NCBI RefSeq assembly: GCF_900105595.1
Contig: NZ_LT629784.1
Span: 3,874,501 to 3,938,500, forward strand
Length of the DNA stretch: 64,000 nt
DNA from: Stappia sp. ES.058
GTDB lineage: Bacteria; Pseudomonadota; Alphaproteobacteria; Rhizobiales; Stappiaceae
Reading direction: 5' to 3'
Both the position numbers and the translations under genes were made by a program. The notes below the pieces were generated by a model that worked only from the letters and a program-made list of their open reading frames with translations, was not told where the DNA came from and did not search any database. This document shows, in pieces, positions 32,008-39,856 of the stretch. Within the stretch, counting starts at the first letter, position 1, and each line of letters opens with the position of its first letter.

Positions 32008-32241
32008 TTATCCCTTCGGCGGGAACGGATCGCCACCGTGGCTATCGCTACTCGCGATCCGACCGTCTTTGTTGTGGATGCGAAGTTCTGTCCGCTGGTT
32101 GTTGCTTACGCTACGACCGGCATCGATTGCTTCGCGCTTTGTTTCGTGGTGGCTGCTGGCGCGACTTGCGCCGCCACGCTTCACATCCCATCCTCCGTTC
32201 GAGTTCGGGACCACATGATGAGTCTTCGGACCACCTGCCAT
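32008..32241 (-). CDS. DUF2188 protein at the head of the CBASS operon
   Basis: A 77-residue protein from the ATG at 32241, with GGAGATTG just before it. It fits the DUF2188 pattern: THHVVPNSNGGWDVKRGGAS, RASSHHETKREAIDAGRSVS, NKDGRIASSDSHGGDPFPPKG. Members are small basic proteins of unknown role, found in many genomes. Here it is the first gene of the minus-strand operon and lies eleven bases before the patatin gene. Its promoter region is shared with the divergent repressor gene. Whether it acts in CBASS is not known to me. Confidence 0.82.
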   Translation of the reverse strand: MAGGPKTHHVVPNSNGGWDVKRGGASRASSHHETKREAIDAGRSVSNNQRTELRIHNKDGRIASSDSHGGDPFPPKG

Positions 32242-32272
32242 TTCAATCTCCTTTCCCTTGACCATTCACCTA

Positions 32273-32359
32273 TTTCGTCATATATTTGTTGACGAAAACG
32301 TAGGACATCATGGCTTAAAAAAATGCCCGAGGGCAAGCTACGAAATCCTACGATATCGT
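32273..32359. promoter_or_regulatory. operators in the CBASS / capH-like divergent intergenic region
   Basis: Between divergent genes there are: TTTCGTCA (32273-32280) paired with TGACGAAA (32290-32297); CGTAGGA (32299-32305) paired with TCCTACG (32346-32352); and the perfect palindrome ACGATATCGT (32350-32359). These are good targets for the XRE protein encoded at 32384, which would repress both its own operon and the CBASS operon. Confidence 0.65.
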
Positions 32360-32383
32360 CAATATATAACATCCAGGAACGTA

Positions 32384-32725
32384 ATGTCAATATCCGCAGA
32401 CGGAGAGAACAACTTTGGCGATAGGTTACGAGAAGCACGGGAATCACGGTCGTTGAATCAGACCGAACTCGCAAAGCTCGCGAACCTGCAACCGGCGGCA
32501 ATCGGCCATTTTGAAAAGAACCGCCGCAAGCCATCATTTGCGAATATTCGCTCTTTGGCAAAGGCGTTGAATGTTACGTCAGACTACTTGCTTGGCCGTA
32601 CCCCAACTATGAGCGGAGCAACCACGGCCTTCAGGAACGAAGAAAACCTGTCTGATTCTGACCGTGAAAGCATACAGATGATGATCGACACGCTTGCTCA
32701 GCGCCGGAAGGATCGTACCGAATGA
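32384..32725 (+). CDS. XRE-family repressor, CapH-like
   Basis: A 113-residue protein: a standard XRE helix-turn-helix (FGDRLREARESRSLNQTELA, then KLANLQPAAIGHFEKNRRKP) followed by a short helical tail. GGAACG precedes the ATG at 32384. It is divergent from the CBASS operon and overlaps a metallopeptidase gene by ATGA. This matches the CapH/CapP arrangement known from other CBASS loci, in which CapH represses transcription and the protease CapP cleaves it after DNA damage. I infer that role from position and partner. Confidence 0.82.
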   Translation: MSISADGENNFGDRLREARESRSLNQTELAKLANLQPAAIGHFEKNRRKPSFANIRSLAKALNVTSDYLLGRTPTMSGATTAFRNEENLSDSDRESIQMMIDTLAQRRKDRTE

Positions 32726-33606
32726 GCAAATTTCGGCTTAAGATGGCAAGGCAGCTCGGTGAGAAGACGGCCCAGGATCATGGTTTTGATTCCTTCCCGG
32801 TCAACCCATTTAAGATTGCCAGCGATGAAGAAATAGTCGTGGAAGCCAAGCGGCCAGAGAAGGAAGGAATGAGTGGCTGCATCGTTTTTAATGATGATGG
32901 CGTTGGAATTATCTATTCGACCTCAATTCAGAACGAAGGATTTCAGAATTTTACAGTTGCTCATGAATTGGGGCATTACTTCATCGACGGTCATCCGGAC
33001 GAAATTCTAAAAACCGGACCGATGCATGTTTCGCGCGCCGGATTTTCGCAAGGCGATAGCTCAATAGAAATTGAGGCAGATCACTTCGCGTCTGGTCTGC
33101 TGATGCCCACTCATCTCGTGAAGAAAGAACTTCAAGGTAGCCCTGTTGGCCTGGAAGCAATTCGGGCTCTGGCCACCGTTTCAAAAAGTTCACTTACCGC
33201 CGCCGCAATTCGAACTTCGGAGTGTGCAGCCTATCCCATGGCTATCGTTGTAAGTTCGGGACAGAAAGTGTGCTACGCATTCATGTCGGACGCATTCAAG
33301 AATCTCGGGCAGCTCAGGTTTCTTCGGAAAGGCGACTTGTTGCCAGCTTCGGGGACATCCGATTTCAATCGTGATCGTGACCGAATTCTTGCCGGTGATT
33401 CCATGTGTGTGGAATGCAAGCTCGCGACTTGGTTTGAAGGCCCAAGCCACATCACTCTTGATGAAGAAATCGTTGGACTGGGCAGCTACGGTTTCACTTT
33501 GACTGTCTTGTCCAGCGAGGAAATCTCTGAAGATCCCTATGAAGATGAGGACGAGGATGAGAAGCTTGAAAATAGCTGGACGCCAAGGTTCGCCTATGGA
33601 CGGTAG
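32722..33606 (+). CDS. ImmA/IrrE-family metallopeptidase, CapP-like
   Basis: A 294-residue protein with the ImmA/IrrE zinc site NFTVAHELGHYFIDGH (His81, Glu82, His85) and a later glutamate (EIEADHFASGLLMP, about Glu118). Such proteases cut a partner XRE repressor, which here is encoded just upstream with ATGA overlap. Cys53 (EGMSGCIVF) precedes the active site and is a candidate for the cysteine switch described for CapP. The C-terminal third, with further cysteines (SMCVECKLATWF) and an acidic end, may sense the signal. It fits CapP; it could also belong to a general element-induction pair. Confidence 0.82.
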   Translation: MSKFRLKMARQLGEKTAQDHGFDSFPVNPFKIASDEEIVVEAKRPEKEGMSGCIVFNDDGVGIIYSTSIQNEGFQNFTVAHELGHYFIDGHPDEILKTGPMHVSRAGFSQGDSSIEIEADHFASGLLMPTHLVKKELQGSPVGLEAIRALATVSKSSLTAAAIRTSECAAYPMAIVVSSGQKVCYAFMSDAFKNLGQLRFLRKGDLLPASGTSDFNRDRDRILAGDSMCVECKLATWFEGPSHITLDEEIVGLGSYGFTLTVLSSEEISEDPYEDEDEDEKLENSWTPRFAYGR

Positions 33607-33624
33607 TTTAGCTTGCCGTATGGC

Positions 33625-34896
33625 CTAGTCCCACTCACGCCTACGGGCGCGTTTGATTTTGCCGGACGGCTTGGGAGCGACGCCAGCAATCTGAAGCCTT
33701 TGGTCTCGCATTTCCAGTTCTAAGCGCCGACGAATGACGCTCACGCGGTGTAGGATGAGACGTTTTTCATTCTGCAGGATTCGCCGGGCCTTAAGTTGCC
33801 TGTCAATCAGCGCCTGCATCTCGGCGCGGTCGCGTCTCTCACATTGCGCTGCTTCAAGCGCATTCTGGTTTTTAATGGCCTTGTAGCGGCCTGTCAGCCG
33901 AAAGAGCAGCGCCTTGAGCCCCCTCGGCAATCGTGCCGCTCGCGCGGCATTTTCGTTCTGTCGTCTATCTTTTTGCGTCAAGCGCTGGTTCTCCCGCTCG
34001 GCGCGGTGAACGTCCGTCATTGTCTGCCGTTTGACAGCGAATTCTTCCAGAAGCGTGTCCTGCTCATTGGCAGCTTCAGCGGCGAAAGACTTGAGCTTAC
34101 CGGTATAATCTTCTGCTATTCGCCTCCGCATTAAATCAACGGCAGGCAGGTTGTCAGGCTCTCTCAGCTTGGCAACAACTTCCTTGCTCTTGCGGCCGAT
34201 CATACGGGCGATGGAATAGACCTCTCCATGCCAATCCAGCGCAACAAAGCCACGCCGATCACCTTTGGCCAGATAATAGCCGCGCTCTTTGAGCGCCCTC
34301 GCAAAGCCTTTGAGGGAGTCGGACACTGTCCAGCATTCCTGAAACGCCTGCTTGATTGCGCGTGGGTCTTTACTGGCTCGCTTGGCCTGTTGCCACTCTG
34401 CAAGTGTAAAGTTCAGCGGATTGTGTTGATTGCGACTGACCAGCCCTTGCGGCATCTTCCAGTCATGCTCCAGATAGAGTCGGCGAGACATGTCTTGCAG
34501 CTTGAGCTTGAAGTGCGGCAGGTTGATCGCCTTCATGCGCCTGGCATCAATGCGCGACCAGACGCAGTGCGCGTGCCGGCGTCCTTCTTTTTCGTGGAAG
34601 ACGATGGCTCGGGGCTGGCCGCTCAAACCGACTTTGGCCTCGATAGCAACAATGGCCTTCTCGAAGACTTCAATAGGCACTTTCGCCGTTTCCGGCGGAC
34701 TGAGGCTTAAGGAGAACAGAAATTGCCTGCAGCGCGTTCCCCGGCTGATGGCATGGGCTTCCTTAAAAGCTCCGTGCAGATCGCTCGCAACGAACCCACG
34801 CAATTCGTGCACGCGGACATGGTCGTTGTCAGTGTCGTTCAGAAGATGGCGGGCAAGCTGCGCGCCTCCGCCGCGCTGGCTGGCTTTCAGGATCAT
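33625..34896 (-). CDS. relaxase / mobilization nuclease
   Basis: A 423-residue relaxase. The first 130 residues carry the catalytic plan: an early SRGTRCRQFLFSLSLSPPE strand pattern, and the three-histidine-like motif in EGRRHAHCVWSRIDARRMKA, which binds the metal. The C-terminal 170 residues are highly basic and coiled, typical for MobA/VirD2-like relaxases of alphaproteobacterial mobilizable elements. It would nick oriT and stay bound to the transferred strand. It is preceded seven bases upstream by a MobC-like gene on the same strand. An oriT is expected in or upstream of these genes but is not identified. It lies 23 kb from the coupling-protein gene, which is unusual. Confidence 0.88.
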   Translation of the reverse strand: MILKASQRGGGAQLARHLLNDTDNDHVRVHELRGFVASDLHGAFKEAHAISRGTRCRQFLFSLSLSPPETAKVPIEVFEKAIVAIEAKVGLSGQPRAIVFHEKEGRRHAHCVWSRIDARRMKAINLPHFKLKLQDMSRRLYLEHDWKMPQGLVSRNQHNPLNFTLAEWQQAKRASKDPRAIKQAFQECWTVSDSLKGFARALKERGYYLAKGDRRGFVALDWHGEVYSIARMIGRKSKEVVAKLREPDNLPAVDLMRRRIAEDYTGKLKSFAAEAANEQDTLLEEFAVKRQTMTDVHRAERENQRLTQKDRRQNENAARAARLPRGLKALLFRLTGRYKAIKNQNALEAAQCERRDRAEMQALIDRQLKARRILQNEKRLILHRVSVIRRRLELEMRDQRLQIAGVAPKPSGKIKRARRREWD

Positions 34897-34903
34897 TATC
34901 GGC

Positions 34904-35296
34904 CTACCTTTCCAGTAGGCCGAGCGCCTTGATTAAGCAGGCCCGCATCTGAGCGATATGGGCGCAGGCCTGATCTATCTGTGTCAAGGTCTGTTTATCC
35001 AGCAGTAACGAACCTGTTTGGGCTTCTTCGACCAGTATCGCTAAACTCTCGGCATAGCCGGACTGACCGAGAAGGCCGAGCATTTCCGCCAATTCGGAAC
35101 GGTTCGGCTTCCCCTCATCGAACAGGCGGGACTTAATGTAGCCGCCCAGCGATTTTCCAGCAGCTTCCCTTTTAAGCCGCGCGCGCTCTTTATCACTAAG
35201 CCGCAGGGAGAACGGCGCAGCTTTGCGGGTGCGCTCCGGCGGAGCCGCCTTGCTGGCATCTTTGAATTCGGCGGGGAGAAACGTCGGGCCACTCAT
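34904..35296 (-). CDS. MobC-like mobilization protein
   Basis: A 130-residue protein from ATG 35296. The core RTRKAAPFSLRLSDKERARL followed by KREAAGKSLGGYIKSRLFDE is the ribbon-helix-helix-like MobC/plasmid mobilization relaxosome motif, and a helical dimer part follows. Such proteins help the relaxase open oriT. Its start overlaps the stop of the gene before (ATGA) and it lies seven bases before the relaxase gene. An upstream in-frame start exists at 35410 but would put most of a neighbouring gene in double use. Confidence 0.8.
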   Translation of the reverse strand: MSGPTFLPAEFKDASKAAPPERTRKAAPFSLRLSDKERARLKREAAGKSLGGYIKSRLFDEGKPNRSELAEMLGLLGQSGYAESLAILVEEAQTGSLLLDKQTLTQIDQACAHIAQMRACLIKALGLLER

Positions 35297-35508
35297 AGCG
35301 ACGGCCCCCGCTGTCTGCGTCTGGTCCGCCGCTCTGGAGAAGCGGGGCTTTGCAAAGCCTGAGTGGGCTTTTCGTATGCCGTTTGAATGTGTTGGAGTTG
35401 GCTGTTCCAATCAGCTAAAATGTTAAATAGCGCGTTCGAAGTTTCTCCTTCTAGGCGCGCCATCTCGCATTCAAACACGAAGACTTGCGCGGTCGCCAAG
35501 TGATGCAT
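35293..35508 (-). CDS. small mobilization-operon protein
   Basis: A 71-residue protein beginning MHHLATAQVFVFECEMARLE and ending in a basic tail (ERRTRRRQRGPSL). The basic end and the ATGA overlap with the MobC-like gene suggest a relaxosome accessory. It is the first gene of the minus-strand mob operon. I recognise no family. Its existence rests on the exact overlap and on sensible composition. Confidence 0.55.
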   Translation of the reverse strand: MHHLATAQVFVFECEMARLEGETSNALFNILADWNSQLQHIQTAYEKPTQALQSPASPERRTRRRQRGPSL

Positions 35509-36103
35509 CAGCGTGCGACGAGCCCGAAAGCATCACGGCAATAGTCGGGATCGGGAGTGGCGCGAAGTGGTGGCCCACGGCGGTATACTTCCCGGCTTCG
35601 CGCACCATCTGCCATGCAGAATGCACAACGTCGATCGATCGTTGACCGACAGGATTCGGACGCGCCTGAAACTGCAGCAGGTTCATATCAGCAGGGCGCA
35701 TCCATCATAACTTGCCGCCAGACGGCTGACCCATGGGGCCGACCAATGTTGGCGATGTTGCCAAGCAAGTAAAGATGGTTGCGGGGACCAGCTCCCATCT
35801 TTACTTGCTATTTCGGTCAGCAGCGTAACCGGCTCAATCTTGTTGAGCTCTGACGGATGACAGGTTCGGCGCGTCCCTGTCGCGCAAAGCGGCGAGCGCC
35901 TCACGAAAGTCGTCGGTAGCAATGCCGCACAGGTGAAGGATCGGCAGCGCGCGGTCCAGGCTCTTCGTCCGTCACGCCCATTTCGGCTGGATCACGGATG
36001 TGAAGGTGATGTGATCGTCACGGGAATCTGCCTGGATACGCCGCCCCCATCAGGTCGTCGTCACCTGCATTCCGCCGTAGCTCCGGCTCATTCGATCAAT
36101 CTG
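35509..36103. other. boundary region without a convincing gene
   Basis: About 600 bases between the mob operon and the LysR gene. A minus-strand frame of 76 codons (35471-35701) and the gene-end-like minus-strand frame near 35850-35920 (peptide GIATDDFREALAALRDRD then a stop) look like fragments of former genes. Nothing complete is seen. This is the likely right edge of the mobilizable element and the start of an older accessory region. Confidence 0.4.
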
Positions 36104-36979
36104 CTATCCGAGGTGCTCAACCAGCATGTCGCGCGCATCCGATACAAACTTTGGTTCTCCACGCCGCGGCAGAGATAGCTTGAATTCGACATCTGGCAGT
36201 TTTGGAAGCTCTGGATCGCTTACGAATATTCTCATTCCTTCAGGAATTGCAGAGTCGTTCAGGCAAGCAATACCGAGCCCAGCGGACAAGGCCAGATGGA
36301 GACCTCCTATTCCGGACGCGGAATGTTCAACGGCATAGCGAATGCGGTTGCTGTCCAGTGATTTTATGATGAAACGTTGCAGAGAGCAGGTATCGGGCAT
36401 CACCACAAGAGGCAGCTCGCCTCCGGGAGGTGACCTGAACGACTCTTCCGCAATCCAGCGCAAGGGCTCGCGGCGCAATGTTACCCGCCTGTCCTGGTTC
36501 ATCTCTGCCGTTTGAGCGCTATTCAGGATGGTCATGGACAGCCCGATGTCGAATGCGCCGCTTTCAGCCTCTTCCACAATGCGAGCGCTTTTCAGTATCG
36601 ATACGCTTAAATGGAGCCGGGGAAACTGATCCCGTAATCGCTTCAGGATTTCGGGCAGAACCGCCGGACGAAAATAATCGGTGATCGCCAACCGCAGGCT
36701 TCCTGCGATTTCGGATCCGTGCATGTCGCGATAGGCGGTTTCGCTTAAGGCGAGAATCTTCCGGGCGTGCTCCACCAGCCGTTTGCCGGCAGGTGTCAGG
36801 CACGAGCCAGCCTTGCTCCGGATCAGAAGCGACTGGCCGCAGGCCTCTTCAAGCTTGCGGACCTGTTCGCTCACGGCGGATTGCGATCGGAAGAGGCGCG
36901 GCGCGGCGCCGGAAAGGCTGCCTGTTTCGGCAACGGTCACCAATGTGCCGAGCAGTTGCAGGTCGAAGTGGGTCATCAT
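36104..36979 (-). CDS. LysR-family transcriptional regulator
   Basis: A 291-residue LysR protein. The N-terminal winged HTH is clear (FDLQLLGTLVTVAETGSLSG, AAPRLFRSQSAVSEQVRKLE, EACGQSLLIRSKAGSCLTPA), and the effector-binding domain follows to the end. The start is ATG 36979 (a second ATG at 36976). It is divergent from a tautomerase gene, with about 106 bases between, which is the usual place for a LysR target promoter, so it probably controls that gene. Confidence 0.9.
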   Translation of the reverse strand: MMTHFDLQLLGTLVTVAETGSLSGAAPRLFRSQSAVSEQVRKLEEACGQSLLIRSKAGSCLTPAGKRLVEHARKILALSETAYRDMHGSEIAGSLRLAITDYFRPAVLPEILKRLRDQFPRLHLSVSILKSARIVEEAESGAFDIGLSMTILNSAQTAEMNQDRRVTLRREPLRWIAEESFRSPPGGELPLVVMPDTCSLQRFIIKSLDSNRIRYAVEHSASGIGGLHLALSAGLGIACLNDSAIPEGMRIFVSDPELPKLPDVEFKLSLPRRGEPKFVSDARDMLVEHLG

Positions 36980-37085
36980 CCATCCAACATATTTTCCGAT
37001 GGATGATATCATATATTCCCGTTTTTCAAATGGAAGAACCGGTCCTAGAGTGAGTTCAAACACACGCAAACAAGGAGGTTTCAAG

Positions 37086-37499
37086 TTGCCAGGGATCATT
37101 CTTACCCATTCCGGACTGCCCGGCCCGGTGCAAGCCGCCCAGCTCGCTGCGGATCTGGCGGAGCTGACATGCAGAATCCTCAAGAAGGAACTCGGCAGAA
37201 CCATGGTGATGCTTCGCCACCAGCCAAAGGATCAGTGGTTTATCGCCGGACAATCCCTTGCCGAGGACGGCAGGAATTCCTTTCGGCTCGAAGTCTCGAT
37301 AACCGAGGAGACCAACACCAAGGATGAGAAGGCGGATTTTCACAAGGCTGCATTCGAATTGCTATCCGATCGGTTGGGCAATTTGCATCCCCATTCCAAC
37401 GTTCATGTCATCGACTGCAGCGCGACCTCTTACGGGTATGGCGGCGTAACGCAGGAATGGCGCTATCACCATGGCTCCCCACAAGCTCCGCACACTTAG
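37086..37499 (+). CDS. tautomerase-superfamily protein
   Basis: A 137-residue protein that starts at TTG 37086 with AGGAGG seven bases upstream; this puts proline as residue 2, so the mature N-terminus is the catalytic proline of the 4-oxalocrotonate tautomerase/MIF superfamily (PGIILTHSGLPGPVQ). Two beta-alpha-beta halves follow (RTMVMLRHQPKDQWFIAG, then NSFRLEVSITEETNTKDEKA), as in the longer tautomerases. It could isomerise enol-keto acids in aromatic or aliphatic catabolism. The divergent LysR gene is its likely regulator. Substrate unknown. Confidence 0.8.
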   Translation: MPGIILTHSGLPGPVQAAQLAADLAELTCRILKKELGRTMVMLRHQPKDQWFIAGQSLAEDGRNSFRLEVSITEETNTKDEKADFHKAAFELLSDRLGNLHPHSNVHVIDCSATSYGYGGVTQEWRYHHGSPQAPHT

Positions 37500-37808
37500 G
37501 TGGTCGATGTGTAGGACGCCACGGTGGCCTGCCCGATTCGGGTCGACTCTGACGTTTCCCCCGAGGTTTCCCGCAGGCCTGAATCTCGGAGGTGTCGAAG
37601 AACAGCCGGTTGGCGATGGGGCCGCACGGAGCGCCGGCACGGCCCATCGACTGATGCAAGCCGACGCCGCGCTCCACGCGGAGACGATGGGATGGACGAC
37701 ATGATCGCCGTCGTCCCGGCGTTTGAGACCCGCTGAGTCAAGACCATGCCCCGAGGGTTATCCAGTGAGGATTGCACGGTGAGAACAGGCCGCCTTACCG
37801 ATTTCCGC
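37500..37808. other. gene-free stretch
   Basis: About 300 GC-rich bases with overlapping short frames but no start, Shine-Dalgarno site or recognisable peptide. I see nothing supportable in it. It may be debris of a former gene. Confidence 0.4.
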
Positions 37809-38428
37809 CTATCGCGCCACCGCCATGACCGCGCTGCCGCCGAGCATGAGCCCACCGCCCCCGTAGCCCATGCGGCGACGGGCGATCTGGCTGCGAAAAA
37901 ACCGTCTTGCCTGCGCCGCGATGAGTGCATAGGCGGCAAGAAGCACCACGACGACCAGGCTGGATGTCAGCGTCAGCAGGGCTAGTTGCAGTGGCAGGTC
38001 GCCATCCGGGTCGATGAACTGTGCAAGGAACGCCATGTAGAAGACAATCGCCTTCGGGTTCAGAATCGCCGTCATGGCTCCTGCCCAGAAGCTTGCCCAA
38101 GAGGAAGACCCTTGCGAATCGAACGCCATGTCCGGTCCCTCGCGGCGTGCGGCCATGATCTGGCTCAGCCCCAACCATGCGAGGTAGAGGACGCCGGCCC
38201 ATTTGACAATCTGGAACAAAAGGGCTGACGAGTGAGAATGGCGCCGACACCGGCAAAGGACAGTCCCACGAGCACGATGCTGCCCACGACATCGCCGAAG
38301 ATGCACATGGCGGTGGCCCACCTGCCGCGCGTCAGCGACTGCGCGACTACCAGCATGACGCTCGGCCCCGGGATGAGGGTCAGAACGACACAGGCGATGG
38401 TGTAGGCAAGCCAGGTTTCCAATGACAT
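37809..38428 (-). pseudogene. LysE/RhtB amino-acid exporter broken by a frameshift
   Basis: The first 75 residues (LETWLAYTIACVVLTLIPGP, SVMLVVAQSLTRGRWATAMC, GDVVGSIVLVGLSFAGVGAI) and the rest (FQIVKWAGVLYLAWLGLSQI, MTAILNPKAIVFYMAFLAQF) together make one normal LysE/RhtB exporter of about 205 residues, but they are in different frames. The shift lies near 38225-38240 (around CTCACTCGTCAGCCC on the minus strand). All six expected membrane helices are present. It is either a recent pseudogene or a one-base sequencing error. ATG at 38428. Confidence 0.8.
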
Positions 38429-38584
38429 GTTCTCATACCTTTCAAGTGACTCGCTTTCACTTCATGCCGACAGGTGCCCACCGCCACGGTGGCATCGGGG
38501 CGCAGTAAGATAGCCACGGTTAAGGCACGGGTAAGATTTTGTCCGGCGTCTCGACGTCGCCGGCAATGCGGACCGAACCGGCCT

Positions 38585-39190
38585 TCACGGTCTACCCGTG
38601 ACCTCAACTCCCGTGAAATCCAGTTCCCGAAAGTCCACCACCATCGGCGCCCAGCCGGTGGCCGCCTTTAGCTTTGCAGCAGTCATTTGCTGATTAAGCG
38701 CGGGGCCCTCGGCCCAGGCTCCGAACCTGGCAACGACCTCGTCGACACCGAGCGTTGCAGGGTCATAGGGTCGTGAGAACTGCGCGCAAAGCGCGCTCAC
38801 GACGTCACCGACACGCACACCTGCTTGTGCAACCGCGCTAAAATGCCCGCTCAAGTCTGTCCGGTCCAACAAATTGCAGTAGGCACACGCCAAATCACGG
38901 CGCTCGATCAGGGGCCAGCGCGTCGAAGGATTGCCCCAGATCTCGACAGGTTTCGGCTCTCGCCGTGACGCCAGAATATCCTCAAATACGCCGCCACCCT
39001 CATGGTAAGCCATCGCCGGATGAACGATTGCCGCCGAGATACTGCTGGCATTCAGCAGCATTTCACTGTGATCGAACATCCACCTTAACGCTGGCAACGA
39101 ATCGAAGGAATGGTCTTCGGATGCGACCTCATCGCCGGTTTCGCCATAAAGCCGACAACCGCCTGTATAAAGCCATTTGAATGCCGATTG
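38585..39190 (-). pseudogene. 5'-truncated NAD-dependent epimerase/SDR gene
   Basis: From about KWLYTGGCRLYGETGDEVAS on, the protein is a close paralog of the intact gene at 41832-42707, with aligned LYTGGC-LYGETG, AIVHPAM-Y, GGGVFEDILA, EIWGNPSTRWPLIERRDLA and C-terminal GWAPMVVDFRELDF. The N-terminal Rossmann part with the dinucleotide-binding glycines is missing, and the in-frame sequence before 39190 is unrelated. It cannot bind NAD(P) normally and is most likely a pseudogene. Confidence 0.75.
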
Positions 39191-39353
39191 ACAGCCTGCG
39201 CTTCCTGACGTGGACTCATCCATTGCCCGGCAGGCGATGCTTGCTTCGTCGAGAGGGATCGGCTCAGTCTCCCAAATCATTAGGAAAACTGAATCAGCCC
39301 CAGCCGGCCGTTTCAAGCGGAGTTGTTTACACAATCAGCTCATATTGGTTCTT

Positions 39354-39800
39354 TTACCGCTTGTATTTTACGAATGGCGTACAGCTTGCGACGCGGTCGT
39401 AGAGCTTCCTGGCAACATGGTTATTCTTGTCGGTTAACCAGTAAACCTGCGAGGAATATTGCGCATCCGCCTCAGCATATACTGCTTCAATGAGGGCGCG
39501 CCCGACTCCCTGCCCCCTTGCAGATGGATCGGCGAATAAATCTTGCATGTAGCAACGCGGATTCCAGTCTGAAGTCGATGGTACAAAAAAATAATTCGCA
39601 AAACCGACAAGGTGGCCATTCATTTCAGCCACGAGCCCATTAGGTTGTCCTGTATTTTCAACAAGGGCCGTCCACGTTCTCTGGGTAGTTCTTTCTTCCA
39701 CCTTGCGAAAATAAAAATCATTGTACCCAGACCAGAGCGCCAACCAGTCTAATCTGTCGTCCACTAAAGCATCACGAATTTTTATGCCTAGCATCTGCAA
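39354..39800 (-). CDS. GNAT-family N-acetyltransferase
   Basis: A 148-residue GNAT protein. The acetyl-CoA site is seen as DLFADPSARGQGVGRALIEA (R/QxxGxG/A), preceded by the central strand VGFANYFFVPS and followed by the family's last part, VYWLTDKNNHVARKLYDRVA. It would acetylate an amine, peptide or antibiotic. The full family length is present. It lies between a broken epimerase gene and a GST gene and has no obvious operon partner. Confidence 0.88.
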   Translation of the reverse strand: MQMLGIKIRDALVDDRLDWLALWSGYNDFYFRKVEERTTQRTWTALVENTGQPNGLVAEMNGHLVGFANYFFVPSTSDWNPRCYMQDLFADPSARGQGVGRALIEAVYAEADAQYSSQVYWLTDKNNHVARKLYDRVASCTPFVKYKR

Positions 39801-39856
39801 TCCTTAATAAGCTCATAACCTTCATATTCGTGCATGACTTGTCCGAAATGGCGCAT

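Noticed and set aside
35471..35701. A 76-codon minus-strand gene beginning MRPADMNLLQFQARPNPVGQ
   Set aside because: It overlaps the start of the mob-operon gene at 35293-35508 and matches no family I know; treated as a gene fragment at most.
37408..37677. An 89-codon minus-strand frame after the tautomerase gene
   Set aside because: It overlaps the tautomerase 3' end, has arginine-rich composition typical of a wrong frame, and has no ribosome site.
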